From Pseudomonas taeanensis MS-3 (lineage in GTDB: Bacteria > Pseudomonadota > Gammaproteobacteria > Pseudomonadales > Pseudomonadaceae): a stretch of DNA of 39,384 bases. A model generated the notes under the pieces. It searched no databases. It saw only the letters and a program-made list of their open reading frames with translations, and was not told where the DNA came from. The position numbers and the translations under genes are program-made. Where the stretch lies: the NCBI RefSeq assembly GCF_000498575.2, contig NZ_AWSQ01000012.1, positions 43,283 through 82,666 on the forward strand, read 5' to 3'. Of the stretch, positions 24,677 to 32,635 are shown in pieces. The stretch's first letter is position 1. Each line of letters begins with the position of its first letter.

Positions 24677-24869
24677 GCAGGGATTAACCCGCAGTCTTCA
24701 CCCAGGTAGTCACTCACCTTCAACCGACAAAGCTCGGTGACGGTCATACCCGTACCAAAGCAGGCTAGCAGCAAGGCAGCATCCCGGATGCCATTCTCAG
24801 GACTACTCACCCTGCAACTCTTACGGCATGTTCTAGCTGATCATCCTCAACGACGATGGCCTTTGGCAT
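24650..24869 (-). pseudogene. Tyrosine recombinase N-terminal fragment, frameshifted
   Basis: It starts MPKAIVVEDDQLEHAVRVAG at 24869 with a GGGGGAC ribosome-like site, then meets TGA. In the next frame it continues SSPENGIRDAALLLACFGTG and MTVTELCRLKVSDYL, which is box I of a tyrosine recombinase. It resembles the recombinase stumps at 22612-23083 and may be part of the same RIT element, scattered by later events. Confidence 0.65.
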
Positions 24870-25071
24870 CTGTCCCCCGGCCGCCCTATTTTACTATTAA
24901 TCCTGACACAGTAGGAGAAAGAATAGGCCAGGGCTAGCCGCTAGCCTGCGTTGCATTTGCTGTTCACGGAAAATTGACTGCGGCCCTGCCGCTACCGTAG
25001 CGCCCAGGTCATAAAATCCGCCTGCGACCTGGTGCCTATTTCCTGCTGCACCCGAAACGCTCATCCGGTTT

Positions 25072-25100
25072 GCTGTACCTGGATCCCCACCAGGTACAGC
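25072..25100 (+). promoter_or_regulatory. Perfect hairpin over the ribosome site of the first ICE gene
   Basis: GCTGTACCTGG (25072-25082) and CCAGGTACAGC (25090-25100) form an 11-bp stem with a 7-base loop, ending three bases before the ATG at 25104. There is no T tract. It could restrict translation or be a leftover from a lost upstream gene. Confidence 0.6.
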
Positions 25101-25103
25101 GCC

Positions 25104-25532
25104 ATGCCTTACTCCCTCTCTCTCAGCCGTCGGCGACGCTGGCCGTTGCCGCTCGCCACCCTCTTATTCAGCACTCTCGCCCAGGGCGAAACCTGGGTCG
25201 TCACGGACCAGGCCCACCCGGTGAACGCCCCCTTCAGCGTGAGCGTCATCCTCCTGGATGAACAGCAACGACTCGAGGAGCAGCTGTCTCGCTCCCTGCC
25301 GGCAGATCCTCGCCAAGCCACAGCAGCAGCCCAGCGCTTCCTGGCCAACCCTGAAGGTAAGCGCCTCCAGGACGACTTGGCCAAGGCGCAGCAAGGTGTG
25401 GCTGATGCCTGGAGCGCAGGCGTCGAGAAGCTTCCAGCCGTGTTAGTCGATCGGAGGTACGTGGTGTACGGCGAGCCCGATGTGGCCACCGCGATCGGGC
25501 TGATCGACCGAGCCAGGAGCATGCAGCGATGA
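25104..25532 (+). CDS. ICE conjugation protein, TIGR03757 (PFL_4709) family
   Basis: A 142-residue exported protein: basic start then signal peptide (LPLATLLFSTLAQGE), followed by TWVVTDQAHPV and the C-terminal ALVDRRYVVYGEPDVATAI-type ending (here PAVLVDRRYVVYGEPDVATA). This is the TIGR03757 family of integrating conjugative elements, periplasmic and TrbC/TraW-like in position. The start at 25104 is chosen because it gives the signal peptide directly; upstream in-frame codons look random. The stop overlaps the next start (ATGA). In related ICEs the VirB4-type ATPase gene lies just upstream; here it is absent. Confidence 0.85.
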   Translation: MPYSLSLSRRRRWPLPLATLLFSTLAQGETWVVTDQAHPVNAPFSVSVILLDEQQRLEEQLSRSLPADPRQATAAAQRFLANPEGKRLQDDLAKAQQGVADAWSAGVEKLPAVLVDRRYVVYGEPDVATAIGLIDRARSMQR

Positions 25533-26467
25533 AGCCTCATCACGTCCTGCGCCCGCTCTCGCTGGTGTTCACCTTCAGCCTGGCCTTCTCGGCATCGGCC
25601 GCGATCAACACCGCCGCGATCGTCTCGGCGACGCTTTCCCCGCAGTGCCTGGAGTACAAGGTCGTCGGCATCTGCTACTGGTTGTTCTGCACGAACTTCG
25701 GTTGCAAGGTCAGGACCTCGACCAAGGTCCGCCACTACATTCCCGACGCGGTTGTTTCTGCCTACTCGAACACCGGCTTGAACCCCTGGTCCGAAGTCGC
25801 CGGCATGGGATCACCCACCTCGACCGCCCAGGCCGGCGGCGACGGCACGACCAACCATGTGGCTGAGAACAACATGGCCAAGTTCAAGGAGGCCGATGTC
25901 ATCGGTCACCCTGGCGGCTACGTCTTCAGCCAGTTCGCCAGCAGCTCAGGCTATACCTGCAAGGGCGCCACAACGGCGTACGTTCCCTACCTGCTCAGCA
26001 CCCTGGACCCGATCGCGTGGCGCTACGGGATTCCCGAGTCGGTGTACCCGGAAGCCCTCACCCCGGGGCGACGCGAGGTCGGCAGCACCCAGTCCGGCGA
26101 CCTGTGGGGGAACGTCTACCCGCGCAGCGGCTTTCTCCACCAGAGCGATGACTACAAGACCGGCGCGGTGATCGCCCAGCGTGCCGGCGACGTCACCACA
26201 CGTTCCGGTCAGGTGCATGTCTACCTGCCCATGCTCGCGCAGGCTCAAGACGGCTATTGGCCGGCCGGCGAACTGATCGAGAGCGATGCCTCCACCGGCA
26301 AGTGGCAGGAACTCACGCCCACGCTAAGTCAAACCTGCGCCGTCTTCCCCAACAGCGGCCCGCAGATCCAGGCGCAGGACGGCGGCTACGCCTGGGCGCT
26401 CTGGCGCCCCTATTCCTGCTGCAAACGACGCGGCCAGATCTTCCTCGGCAGCGTGGACTTCCAATGA
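25529..26467 (+). CDS. ICE conjugation protein TraU-like, TIGR03756 (PFL_4710)
   Basis: A 312-residue protein with a signal peptide (SLVFTFSLAFSASAAIN) and the cysteine-rich start of TraU-like proteins (SPQCLEYKVVGICYWLFCTN, FGCKVRTSTKVRHYIPD). Cysteines continue near residue 140 and at the C terminus (SCCKRRGQIFLG). It is a periplasmic component of mating-pair formation in ICEclc/PFGI-1-type elements. Overlaps of four bases with the genes on both sides show one transcript. Confidence 0.9.
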   Translation: MKPHHVLRPLSLVFTFSLAFSASAAINTAAIVSATLSPQCLEYKVVGICYWLFCTNFGCKVRTSTKVRHYIPDAVVSAYSNTGLNPWSEVAGMGSPTSTAQAGGDGTTNHVAENNMAKFKEADVIGHPGGYVFSQFASSSGYTCKGATTAYVPYLLSTLDPIAWRYGIPESVYPEALTPGRREVGSTQSGDLWGNVYPRSGFLHQSDDYKTGAVIAQRAGDVTTRSGQVHVYLPMLAQAQDGYWPAGELIESDASTGKWQELTPTLSQTCAVFPNSGPQIQAQDGGYAWALWRPYSCCKRRGQIFLGSVDFQ

Positions 26468-27849
26468 CTCCCAAGCGACTGGAGCACATCATGAAAACCA
26501 TCACCCGGGCATTCGGACTGGTCTTCGGCCTGAGCAGTTCGCTGGCCATGGCCCTAGAACCCATCAAGGTTGAATCTGCAGGTAGCGTCATCGGCGATGA
26601 CGTGCTGTACAGCATCGGTGGCGGCAACGCGGTAACGATGGGCAGCGCCGGCAACATGGACAGTATCGCTGTGGGGGTGGGTTGGCAGAACAACCTCATC
26701 TGCGGAAACATGAACATGAGCAACACCCTGGAGAACCAGCTCAACGGCGCCACCCAGGGCTTCCAGAACATCATGAGCTCGGTGGTACAGAACGCGACCA
26801 GTGCGGTCGCCTCACTGCCGGCGCTGATCCTGCAGCGATCGAATCCTGCGCTCTACAACCTCATCACCAACGGCATCCTGCAGGCCCGCCTAGACTTCGA
26901 TCGGTCCAAAGGCACCTGCAGGGCGATCGCCGACAAGATGGCCGATATCGCCGGTGAACAGACGGGTTGGGGGAAGCTGGCTGAAGGTCAAGCCATGAGC
27001 AAAACCTTGACCTCGAACTCCGACGCGGTCGCGGCAATCGATCAAGTCGAGCGAACCGGGGGCAATGATGGGGTGACGTGGGTCGGCGGCGAACGAGCCG
27101 GTGGATCTGGGCAGAAGCCCATTCGCATCGTGGGTGACGTGACCAGGGCCGGGTACAACCTGCTGACCAGTCGCCCAGTCGACGACACCTCGAGCATCAG
27201 CGAGGATAGCTGCATCAACGGCCTGGTGTGCAACCTGTGGTCTTCCCCCGAGGAAGCGACTGCGTTCGCAACCCGGGTACTCGGCGAGCAACAGCAGCAG
27301 ACCTGCGACAGCTGCCCGAAGACAGTGACGGTCGCCGGCGTCGGCCTGTCCCCGCTGATCCAGGAAACCTACGACACCAAGCTGCAGGCTCTCCAGGAGC
27401 TGCTTACCGGCAGCAAAAGCATTTCGGAGCAAAACCTGGCGGCCGCCGGGAGCAACCTGCTGCCCATCACCCGAGGTGTCGTGGTCGCTTTACGTGATGA
27501 GGCCGACCAAGACGTGCTCGCACGACGCTTGGCATCCGAAGTGGCGCTTTCCGACATCCTGGAAAAGGGGCTTCTCTTGCTCAAGATGCTGTTTACCGGA
27601 AGCAAGGAACCCAATGTCGCGGCAAATGGCCTCGCCACCCAGGCAGTGGAGAAGCAACGCGAAGCCCTGCAGCAGGAAATTAACAACCTCAAGCTCGAAC
27701 TGGAACTCCATCGCGAACTCGCGGGCAACTCCCCGATGACCATCGTTGAACGTGCTCGGTCTCGGACTGATGCCTCCAGAGGCGTGTTCCAGGGGGACGT
27801 GGGAGCCGACCGCCTGAACCAGTTGCAGAAGCCGGTCAGCGAACAATAA
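26464..27849 (+). CDS. ICE conjugation protein, TIGR03755 (PFL_4711) family
   Basis: A 461-residue secreted protein. From the Met at 26491 a clear signal peptide (TRAFGLVFGLSSSLAMALE) precedes the mature start YSIGGGNAVTMGSAGNM. It includes GVGWQNNLICGNMNMSNTLE, a paired-cysteine segment (CDSCPKTVTVAG) and a C-terminal coiled-coil (EKQREALQQEINNLKLELEL). It belongs to the TIGR03755 family found between TraU-like and TraG genes in ICEs. The start at 26464 overlaps the upstream stop as ATGA; 26491 is equally plausible. Confidence 0.88.
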   Translation: MTPKRLEHIMKTITRAFGLVFGLSSSLAMALEPIKVESAGSVIGDDVLYSIGGGNAVTMGSAGNMDSIAVGVGWQNNLICGNMNMSNTLENQLNGATQGFQNIMSSVVQNATSAVASLPALILQRSNPALYNLITNGILQARLDFDRSKGTCRAIADKMADIAGEQTGWGKLAEGQAMSKTLTSNSDAVAAIDQVERTGGNDGVTWVGGERAGGSGQKPIRIVGDVTRAGYNLLTSRPVDDTSSISEDSCINGLVCNLWSSPEEATAFATRVLGEQQQQTCDSCPKTVTVAGVGLSPLIQETYDTKLQALQELLTGSKSISEQNLAAAGSNLLPITRGVVVALRDEADQDVLARRLASEVALSDILEKGLLLLKMLFTGSKEPNVAANGLATQAVEKQREALQQEINNLKLELELHRELAGNSPMTIVERARSRTDASRGVFQGDVGADRLNQLQKPVSEQ

Positions 27850-27859
27850 GGAGCCAGTC

Positions 27860-28225
27860 ATGGGAGAAGCAACCAAAACGCATTTTACAGCTCGCCGGGC
27901 TGTCGTGTGGCTGCTGGCCAGCTTGGGCATGATCGTCCTCCTCAGCATCCTGGCGGTGCTGCTGGGCACAGTGATCATGCACTTCTTCGGCAGCGTCGAG
28001 CAGTGGCAGCAGTGGCGCGTAGAAAACTACTGGATCCTGCTCGCCTGGCGCCTTTGTCTGTATACCGTGCTGGTCATGTTTTGGCTCCAGCTCAAGGCGC
28101 GCCTGCCGAGGCCGGCACCTGGTCCAGCCCGCAATCGCCTGATCCGCGTCGAGGTGATGGTCGTACTCCTGGTATTGCTTATCGAGCTGAGCAAAGCCGC
28201 ATTGCGGTGGACGGAGGCCGTATGA
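27860..28225 (+). CDS. Small ICE membrane protein between TIGR03755 and TraG
   Basis: A 121-residue protein with three predicted membrane helices (VVWLLASLGMIVLLSILAVL; WILLAWRLCLYTVLVMFWL; VEVMVVLLVLLIELSKAAL). A protein of this size and topology sits at this place in PFGI-1-like ICEs; the function is unknown. AAGGAG lies before the ATG and the stop overlaps the TraG start. Confidence 0.8.
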   Translation: MGEATKTHFTARRAVVWLLASLGMIVLLSILAVLLGTVIMHFFGSVEQWQQWRVENYWILLAWRLCLYTVLVMFWLQLKARLPRPAPGPARNRLIRVEVMVVLLVLLIELSKAALRWTEAV

Positions 28226-29745
28226 CCTTCTACACCAACGATTACCTGGAGTATTACCTCACCCTGGCGGGCTGGCTGATCAACAACGGCATCTGGGACA
28301 TGATTGCGGACAGCGGGCTGTTCGCGGTGCCGTTCTGCATCATCATCGTCAGGGAGTGGCTGAAAGTCCGCGGCGAAGGCGCTGACGAAGGCAACAAAGG
28401 GGTGCTGTCATTGGCCCGCATCGAAACCCACATCTACGTGGGTTACGTGGTCGTGGCGCTCTGCGGTATTCCCGTGGTCAATGTCAGCCTCAGCACCCTC
28501 CAGTTCGACCAGAGTCGGGCGCAGCAGTGTCAATTCCTACTGCCGGCACCCTCCTCGACCGGCTGGGAGACTTCATTCAGCGCTCTGAACGGCAAAAGTG
28601 CGCAGATGCCGATCTGGTGGGCATTCATGCACGGCTTGTCCAAGGCCACCACCAGCGGCGCCGTTGCCGCCATTCCCTGCGGAACCGACCTGCGTCAGCT
28701 GCGCATGGAGGTCAACAGCACCCGCATCAACAACCCGCTGCTGGCACAGGAGCTGGCCGACTTCAGCCGCGATTGCTATGGCCCCTCGCGCGCGCGGTTC
28801 TTCATGAGACAGCCCGACCTGGGCTCGGCGGCTGACAACCCCACAACCCTCCAGTATCTCAGTTGGATCGGTTCGAGGTTTTTCCTCAACACTCGGGGTT
28901 ATTACGACACCGACTACTCCCGAACGCCGAGGACCGCCTGGCCATACGACGAAACGCGTGACGCCACCCTCGCCAAAACCGCCGACGGTGGCGGCTACCC
29001 AACGTGCAAGCAGTGGTGGTCCGATAGCGGCATCGGATTGCAGGATAGGATTGTGGAGCAGATCGATCCCGACCTGATGACCCGATTCCTGGGCTGGGCG
29101 AACTGGCTGTCAACCGACCAGGTTCAGGAGTCGGTCATCAGGCAGATCGTTGCCCCGAGGCAGCAGATCGACGGAGCCGTGTACTCGGACTATGGCGGCC
29201 AGGTCGGTGGACAACAGACCAGCCTGACCAACGGAGCTTCGCGTGCCGCGGGTTACGTTGGCATCGCGCTCGGTTCACTTGCCTATTTCCCGGCGATGGA
29301 TATGGTCCGGCAGGCCCTGCCGATGGTCATGGCCTTTCTGAAGATGGCGATGGTCATCTGCATCCCACTGGTACTGATCGTCGGTGCGTACCAGCTCAAG
29401 GTTGCGATGACCATGACCGTGGTGTTCTTCGCCCTAATCTTCGTCGACTTCTGGTTTCAACTCGCGCGCTGGATCGACAGCACTATTCTCGACGCGATGT
29501 ATGGTTCGGGCTCGCCGTACCAGAACTTCAACCCAGCCCTGGGCCTGGATAATGCTGCGCAGGACGCCATCCTGAATTTCGTGATGGCGACCATGTTCAT
29601 CATTCTGCCAATGCTTTGGATCACAGCGTTGGGGTGGGCTGGAATGAGTGTCGGTAGCGTACTGGAAGGACTCTCCAGCGGTACTAAAGACGTGAAGCAG
29701 GCGGGAAGCGAAGCCGCGAACGTAGCAAAGAGAAAACTGATGTAA
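28222..29745 (+). CDS. Conjugal transfer TraG-like mating-pair protein
   Basis: A 507-residue inner-membrane protein. The N terminus MTFYTNDYLEYYLTLAGWLI is the standard start of ICE TraG homologues. A membrane segment near residue 75 (HIYVGYVVVALCGIPVVNV) is followed by a long periplasmic part and three C-terminal helices (AYFPAMDMVRQALPMVMAFL; AMVICIPLVLIVGAYQL; MTVVFFALIFVDFWFQL; MATMFIILPMLWITALGW). The role is pilus assembly or mating-pair stabilisation. It starts inside the preceding stop (ATGA) and is the last gene of this transcript, closed by a hairpin. Confidence 0.9.
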   Translation: MTFYTNDYLEYYLTLAGWLINNGIWDMIADSGLFAVPFCIIIVREWLKVRGEGADEGNKGVLSLARIETHIYVGYVVVALCGIPVVNVSLSTLQFDQSRAQQCQFLLPAPSSTGWETSFSALNGKSAQMPIWWAFMHGLSKATTSGAVAAIPCGTDLRQLRMEVNSTRINNPLLAQELADFSRDCYGPSRARFFMRQPDLGSAADNPTTLQYLSWIGSRFFLNTRGYYDTDYSRTPRTAWPYDETRDATLAKTADGGGYPTCKQWWSDSGIGLQDRIVEQIDPDLMTRFLGWANWLSTDQVQESVIRQIVAPRQQIDGAVYSDYGGQVGGQQTSLTNGASRAAGYVGIALGSLAYFPAMDMVRQALPMVMAFLKMAMVICIPLVLIVGAYQLKVAMTMTVVFFALIFVDFWFQLARWIDSTILDAMYGSGSPYQNFNPALGLDNAAQDAILNFVMATMFIILPMLWITALGWAGMSVGSVLEGLSSGTKDVKQAGSEAANVAKRKLM

Positions 29746-29750
29746 CCGAG

Positions 29751-29781
29751 GAGAGGCTCAGCTGAAGAAGCTGGGCCTCTC
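29751..29781. terminator. Hairpin shared by converging traG and DUF3742 genes
   Basis: GAGAGGCTCAGCT (29751-29763) pairs with AGCTGGGCCTCTC (29769-29781), with one G-U type mismatch and a 5-base loop. It lies 6 bases after the traG stop and overlaps the stop of the minus-strand gene, so it can serve both directions. No long T tract follows. Confidence 0.6.
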
Positions 29782-30151
29782 AATCATCGTCATCAACCCT
29801 GTGGCCCGCGCAATAGTAGCCGTACCCTTCAGGGCCATAATCGTTACCGTATGGAACCTCCCCGGAGGAGTTCCCATGCGCAAGGAAGTAGAGGAACGCC
29901 CCGCCAACCAGAAGAGCAAATGCCATGGCGGCTAGCCAGGAAAACGCAGGCAGCAGCACAACAAACAAAGTGGCAACAACCCCCAGCTTTAGGGCCAAAA
30001 ACAGAAGCTTGAGCAGGAACATAACGGGAGTTCCGACCCTGCCCGCAGAGGCCAGCATCCGCTGCTCTCCTGCGCGCAGGCAAGCGATGACGGCCCCCAG
30101 ACCATGCCCCAGGCGATAGGCGAATCCTTTGGTTGCTACGTTATTGGCCAT
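29780..30151 (-). CDS. DUF3742 family ICE membrane protein
   Basis: A 123-residue protein. The N terminus AYRLGHGLGAVIACLRAGEQRM is typical of DUF3742 proteins, which regularly lie convergent to traG in Pseudomonas ICEs. Two helices follow (MFLLKLLFLALKLGVVATLFVVL and WLAAMAFALLVGGAFLYFL), then an acidic tail ending DDDD. Function unknown. It starts two bases after the end of the small gene at 30154-30336. Confidence 0.75.
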   Translation of the reverse strand: MANNVATKGFAYRLGHGLGAVIACLRAGEQRMLASAGRVGTPVMFLLKLLFLALKLGVVATLFVVLLPAFSWLAAMAFALLVGGAFLYFLAHGNSSGEVPYGNDYGPEGYGYYCAGHRVDDDD

Positions 30152-30153
30152 GA

Positions 30154-30336
30154 CTACCTTCCTCCCACGGCAAGTACGACGAGTAATAGCATGACCATCG
30201 TGATTTTCAACAAGCCAAACGCAAATTTTACGATATTCCCCTGCAGCCCCACGCGCTCCATGGCCTGGACGAGGGGTTTGAAGCCCAACGGGGCGAAAAC
30301 ATACGCCAAGACCATTCGACCAACTCCCTTCACCAT
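30154..30336 (-). CDS. Small hydrophobic protein between GNAT toxin and DUF3742
   Basis: A 60-residue protein (MVKGVGRMVLAYVFAPLGFK ... MERVGLQGNIVKFAFGL) ending in a membrane segment (ITMVMLLLVVLAVGGR). It starts four bases after the toxin stop and ends two bases before the DUF3742 start, so all are probably cotranscribed. I do not recognise the family. The packing suggests that it is real. Confidence 0.5.
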   Translation of the reverse strand: MVKGVGRMVLAYVFAPLGFKPLVQAMERVGLQGNIVKFAFGLLKITMVMLLLVVLAVGGR

Positions 30337-30340
30337 AGAT

Positions 30341-30841
30341 TCAGATGGATTTGAGTGGCAGGAACAAACGCTGGTTTCCTGAACCGAGAGGCGAGAAACC
30401 GAATTGTTCATAGAAGTACTGGGCTCGATCATTGATGGCGTCGACTACCATGGCGTAAATCGCGATCTCATCGCTGACAGCCAGCGTTCGCTTGATGGCA
30501 TCGACCAGCAACATTTTCCCCACGCCATGACGCTGAGCCGCTTGCCCTACAGCTAACCGGCCAAGCAGTGCTGCTGGAACAGGATGTCGGGGAAGTTTAC
30601 GCGCGAGGGCGTTAGGCAACTGGCCGAGTTCAATCGACAGGGTGGAGAGCGTGTAGTAGCCCACAATACTATTTGGCTGCTCCGCCGCGGTTGCCACGAA
30701 CACCCGGCTGACTCGGCGTTTCACATCTTGACGGGCCTGCTTTTGAATGTAGTTATCCAGTGAGGCCACACCGCAATGGAATCCAGACCTGTCGTGGTTA
30801 CTATCCAGCGGCCGTATGACCAGATTCGAATAATCGGTCAT
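30341..30841 (-). CDS. GNAT acetyltransferase toxin (TacT/AtaT-type)
   Basis: A 166-residue GNAT-fold protein of the tRNA-acetylating toxin group. The start IRPLDSNHDRSGFHCGVASLDNYI is the typical N terminus (F.CG...LD.YI), LGRLAVGQAAQRHGVGKMLL holds the acetyl-CoA loop Q/R-x-x-G-x-G, and the C-terminal RAQYFYEQFGFSPL carries the conserved Tyr. Known relatives acetylate aminoacyl-tRNA and block translation. The gene overlaps the antitoxin stop as ATGA, the usual layout. Confidence 0.92.
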   Translation of the reverse strand: MTDYSNLVIRPLDSNHDRSGFHCGVASLDNYIQKQARQDVKRRVSRVFVATAAEQPNSIVGYYTLSTLSIELGQLPNALARKLPRHPVPAALLGRLAVGQAAQRHGVGKMLLVDAIKRTLAVSDEIAIYAMVVDAINDRAQYFYEQFGFSPLGSGNQRLFLPLKSI

Positions 30842-31125
30842 TTACTGGTGACGCGCTGATCATGTTCCTCGAAGGCGGCTGCCAGTTTTTTGTTGAAGCG
30901 GATCGGCTTGGCCAGTGCATCGAAGAAGGCTTCGGCGTCTCGGTTATTCAAGCTCATGACTTCGTGTTCATGAATGGTTTTTTCTGCATGTGCCAGTGCG
31001 CTGGTCAGGATGAAATTGCTGACGGTCTTGCCTTCAAAGCCTGCAGCGCGCTCCAGCGCCTGCTTGGCACTGTGTTTCAACCGGAGATTGATACGATCCT
31101 GTTTGGTGTCTGTAGCTGCGCTCAT
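30838..31125 (-). CDS. DUF1778 ribbon-helix-helix antitoxin
   Basis: A 95-residue partner of the GNAT toxin. The N-terminal RINLRLKHSAKQALERAAGF and TVSNFILTSALAHAEKTI form the DUF1778/TacA-type RHH DNA-binding domain; the C-terminal ~35 residues (LNNRDAEAFFDALAKPIRFN) are the toxin-neutralising tail. Such antitoxins repress their own promoter, which should lie in 31126-31200. The pair may stabilise the ICE. Confidence 0.92.
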   Translation of the reverse strand: MSAATDTKQDRINLRLKHSAKQALERAAGFEGKTVSNFILTSALAHAEKTIHEHEVMSLNNRDAEAFFDALAKPIRFNKKLAAAFEEHDQRVTSK

Positions 31126-31572
31126 GGTAAAGACCCTTCATCGATGTGGGCAATGCTAGAAATTGTACGTCAAATCGGTGCCTTTTTTCAATGCTCGCAG
31201 CGTGACAGGCCACAGCTATTTCTTCGGCTCACTCAAAGAGCGTGGCAACCTTCGCCAGCACTTCGTCCATGATCGGCGTCAACATGGGTCGGCCGCGAGA
31301 ACCTGGAGCAGCACATTGAGGAGCCCGGCCAGCAGGCCGGTGAAGTCATACGCCTGTTACATGACGCCATGAAAGTCCAGCTCCACCTGCCGCCTGGATA
31401 GCAGCACAAATGGCCCAAAAGGAAATGGCCTGCAAGAGCGAAGGGAATGGTTCACAAAGGTAAAAGCCCTACCCGAAAGGGCCGCCTATCAGCGGAGAAA
31501 AGGTCACCCGTACTTATCAACCACCCCATGGCGTTGGACATTCACGCTGCTTATCCCGCCCCCCTATCCCCT
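31126..31572. other. 447-base gap, antitoxin promoter side and unrecognised sequence
   Basis: It should contain the toxin-antitoxin promoter next to 31126. No operator palindrome could be pinned down. A start-less frame near 31291-31389 (ENLEQHIEEPGQQAGEVIRL, LHDAMKVQLHLPPG then stop) looks protein-like but is unassigned; the remainder shows nothing I can support. Confidence 0.4.
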
Positions 31573-32300
31573 TCACGAAATAAGCTGACTGGTCCAGCCA
31601 GCCAAACCGGGTACGACGACAAAATAGGCGTTGAGCATGTACAGGCCGGAGAGGATCAACAGAATCCCGCCGATGACTTCAAAAATCTTGTGGAATCTTC
31701 TCAGCCCCGACAAGTTTTCCAGCCAGCCCACAGCAATTGCGCCCAGCAAGATAGGAATCGCGCGCCCCAAAGCGAATGCCAGTAGTAGTGCTACGCCGAA
31801 AACGGGTGAACCTATGCCAGTAGAAACGCCAAGCAACACGATCAGCGCTGGCGTGCAAAACGGGCAGATCGCTACAGAAAATGGCACGCCCAGTGCAAAA
31901 GCACCCCACGCCCCTGTTACGGGTTTGGCTCGTAACTTCAATGCCGGTAGTGGAAGACGCAGCCATCCTGGCCAGATCAGGCCCAACACAATCAGTAGCG
32001 GACCTAGCACCAAACCCCATGCACGGCCAAGCAGGTGTTGCCCCCATCCACCGCCCAGACTGGCTGCCAGGCCAGGCCCAAAGCCACATGAGTCAGAATC
32101 ATGCCCAGGACAAAGAGACCGCCATAGAAAGTCGCTTGGCGAGAAGCGCGCGATGTCGTCACGTACGCGAGCGAAACCGGGATCGCTGCTAGCGCGACCG
32201 GATTGAAGCTGAATACAAAGCCCGTCACGAATCCTATCCACAGCGCCCCGAAGCTGGCTTGAGCCACCGCCTGGAGCAATGTTTCGGCGTCCATCAGCAA
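31573..32300 (-). pseudogene. CcdA/DsbD-like thiol-disulfide membrane protein, frameshifted
   Basis: Two frames together make one protein of about 240 residues. The first (32300 down) has MLMDAETLLQAVAQASFGA, FSFNPVALAAIPVSLAYVT and MILTHVALGLA; the second continues AASLGGGWGQHLLGRAWGL through ALGVPFSVAICPFCTPALIV and end WTSQLIS. A 5-base tandem duplication, CCAGG at 32067-32071 and 32072-32076, causes the shift: removing one copy restores LGLAASLGGGWG. CcdA/DsbD proteins move reducing power across the membrane to periplasmic thioredoxins; the PFCTPA motif fits. It overlaps the thioredoxin-like ORF upstream by seven bases, so the pair formed an operon. Confidence 0.8.
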
Positions 32301-32635
32301 GACTCCAGGGTGGTCAGCATGGTACGGAACTGCTCAGGGGTAGGCAGTGACGAAAACTTCAATTCGCCATTTATGGCAATGGCCGGCATGCTCAGTACGC
32401 CGAGCGAGACCGCGTAATCGAATTCTTTAAGCACGTTGACCTCGCGCCAAACTAGGCGATCTTCGCCCAGCACAGACGCCGCAATCGCACGGAGTTCGCC
32501 TTGTGTGCCTGTTTGATGACGCATTCCAAGCCGAGATTCGGAAGATCGAGAGTCGGCGCGATGTGGGCGCTTGAGGAGCCCTTCCAATGACCCTGCCGCA
32601 GGGCGTCTGGTGGCGCGGTAAAGCCTGGATATCAC
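32294..32635 (-). CDS. Thioredoxin-like protein, N-terminus doubtful
   Basis: The last ~70 residues (GELRAIAASVLGEDRLVWRE, VNVLKEFDYAVSLGVLSMPA, IAINGELKFSSLPTPEQF) have the thioredoxin-fold pattern with the cis-Pro MPAIAING, as in small thioredoxins paired with CcdA-like proteins. The first ~40 residues are Arg/Ser-rich and lack the expected CxxC, and they overlap the divergent AraC gene. Either the true N terminus was lost in a rearrangement or the real frame starts inside. Its pairing with the CcdA-like gene supports a redox role, but function is doubtful without the active-site cysteines. Confidence 0.5.
   Translation of the reverse strand: MISRLYRATRRPAAGSLEGLLKRPHRADSRSSESRLGMRHQTGTQGELRAIAASVLGEDRLVWREVNVLKEFDYAVSLGVLSMPAIAINGELKFSSLPTPEQFRTMLTTLESC

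Noticed and set aside
31447..32206. Plus-strand ORFs over the CcdA-like gene
   Set aside because: Polar, low-complexity shadows; the minus-strand frames encode clear membrane helices with PFCTPA.
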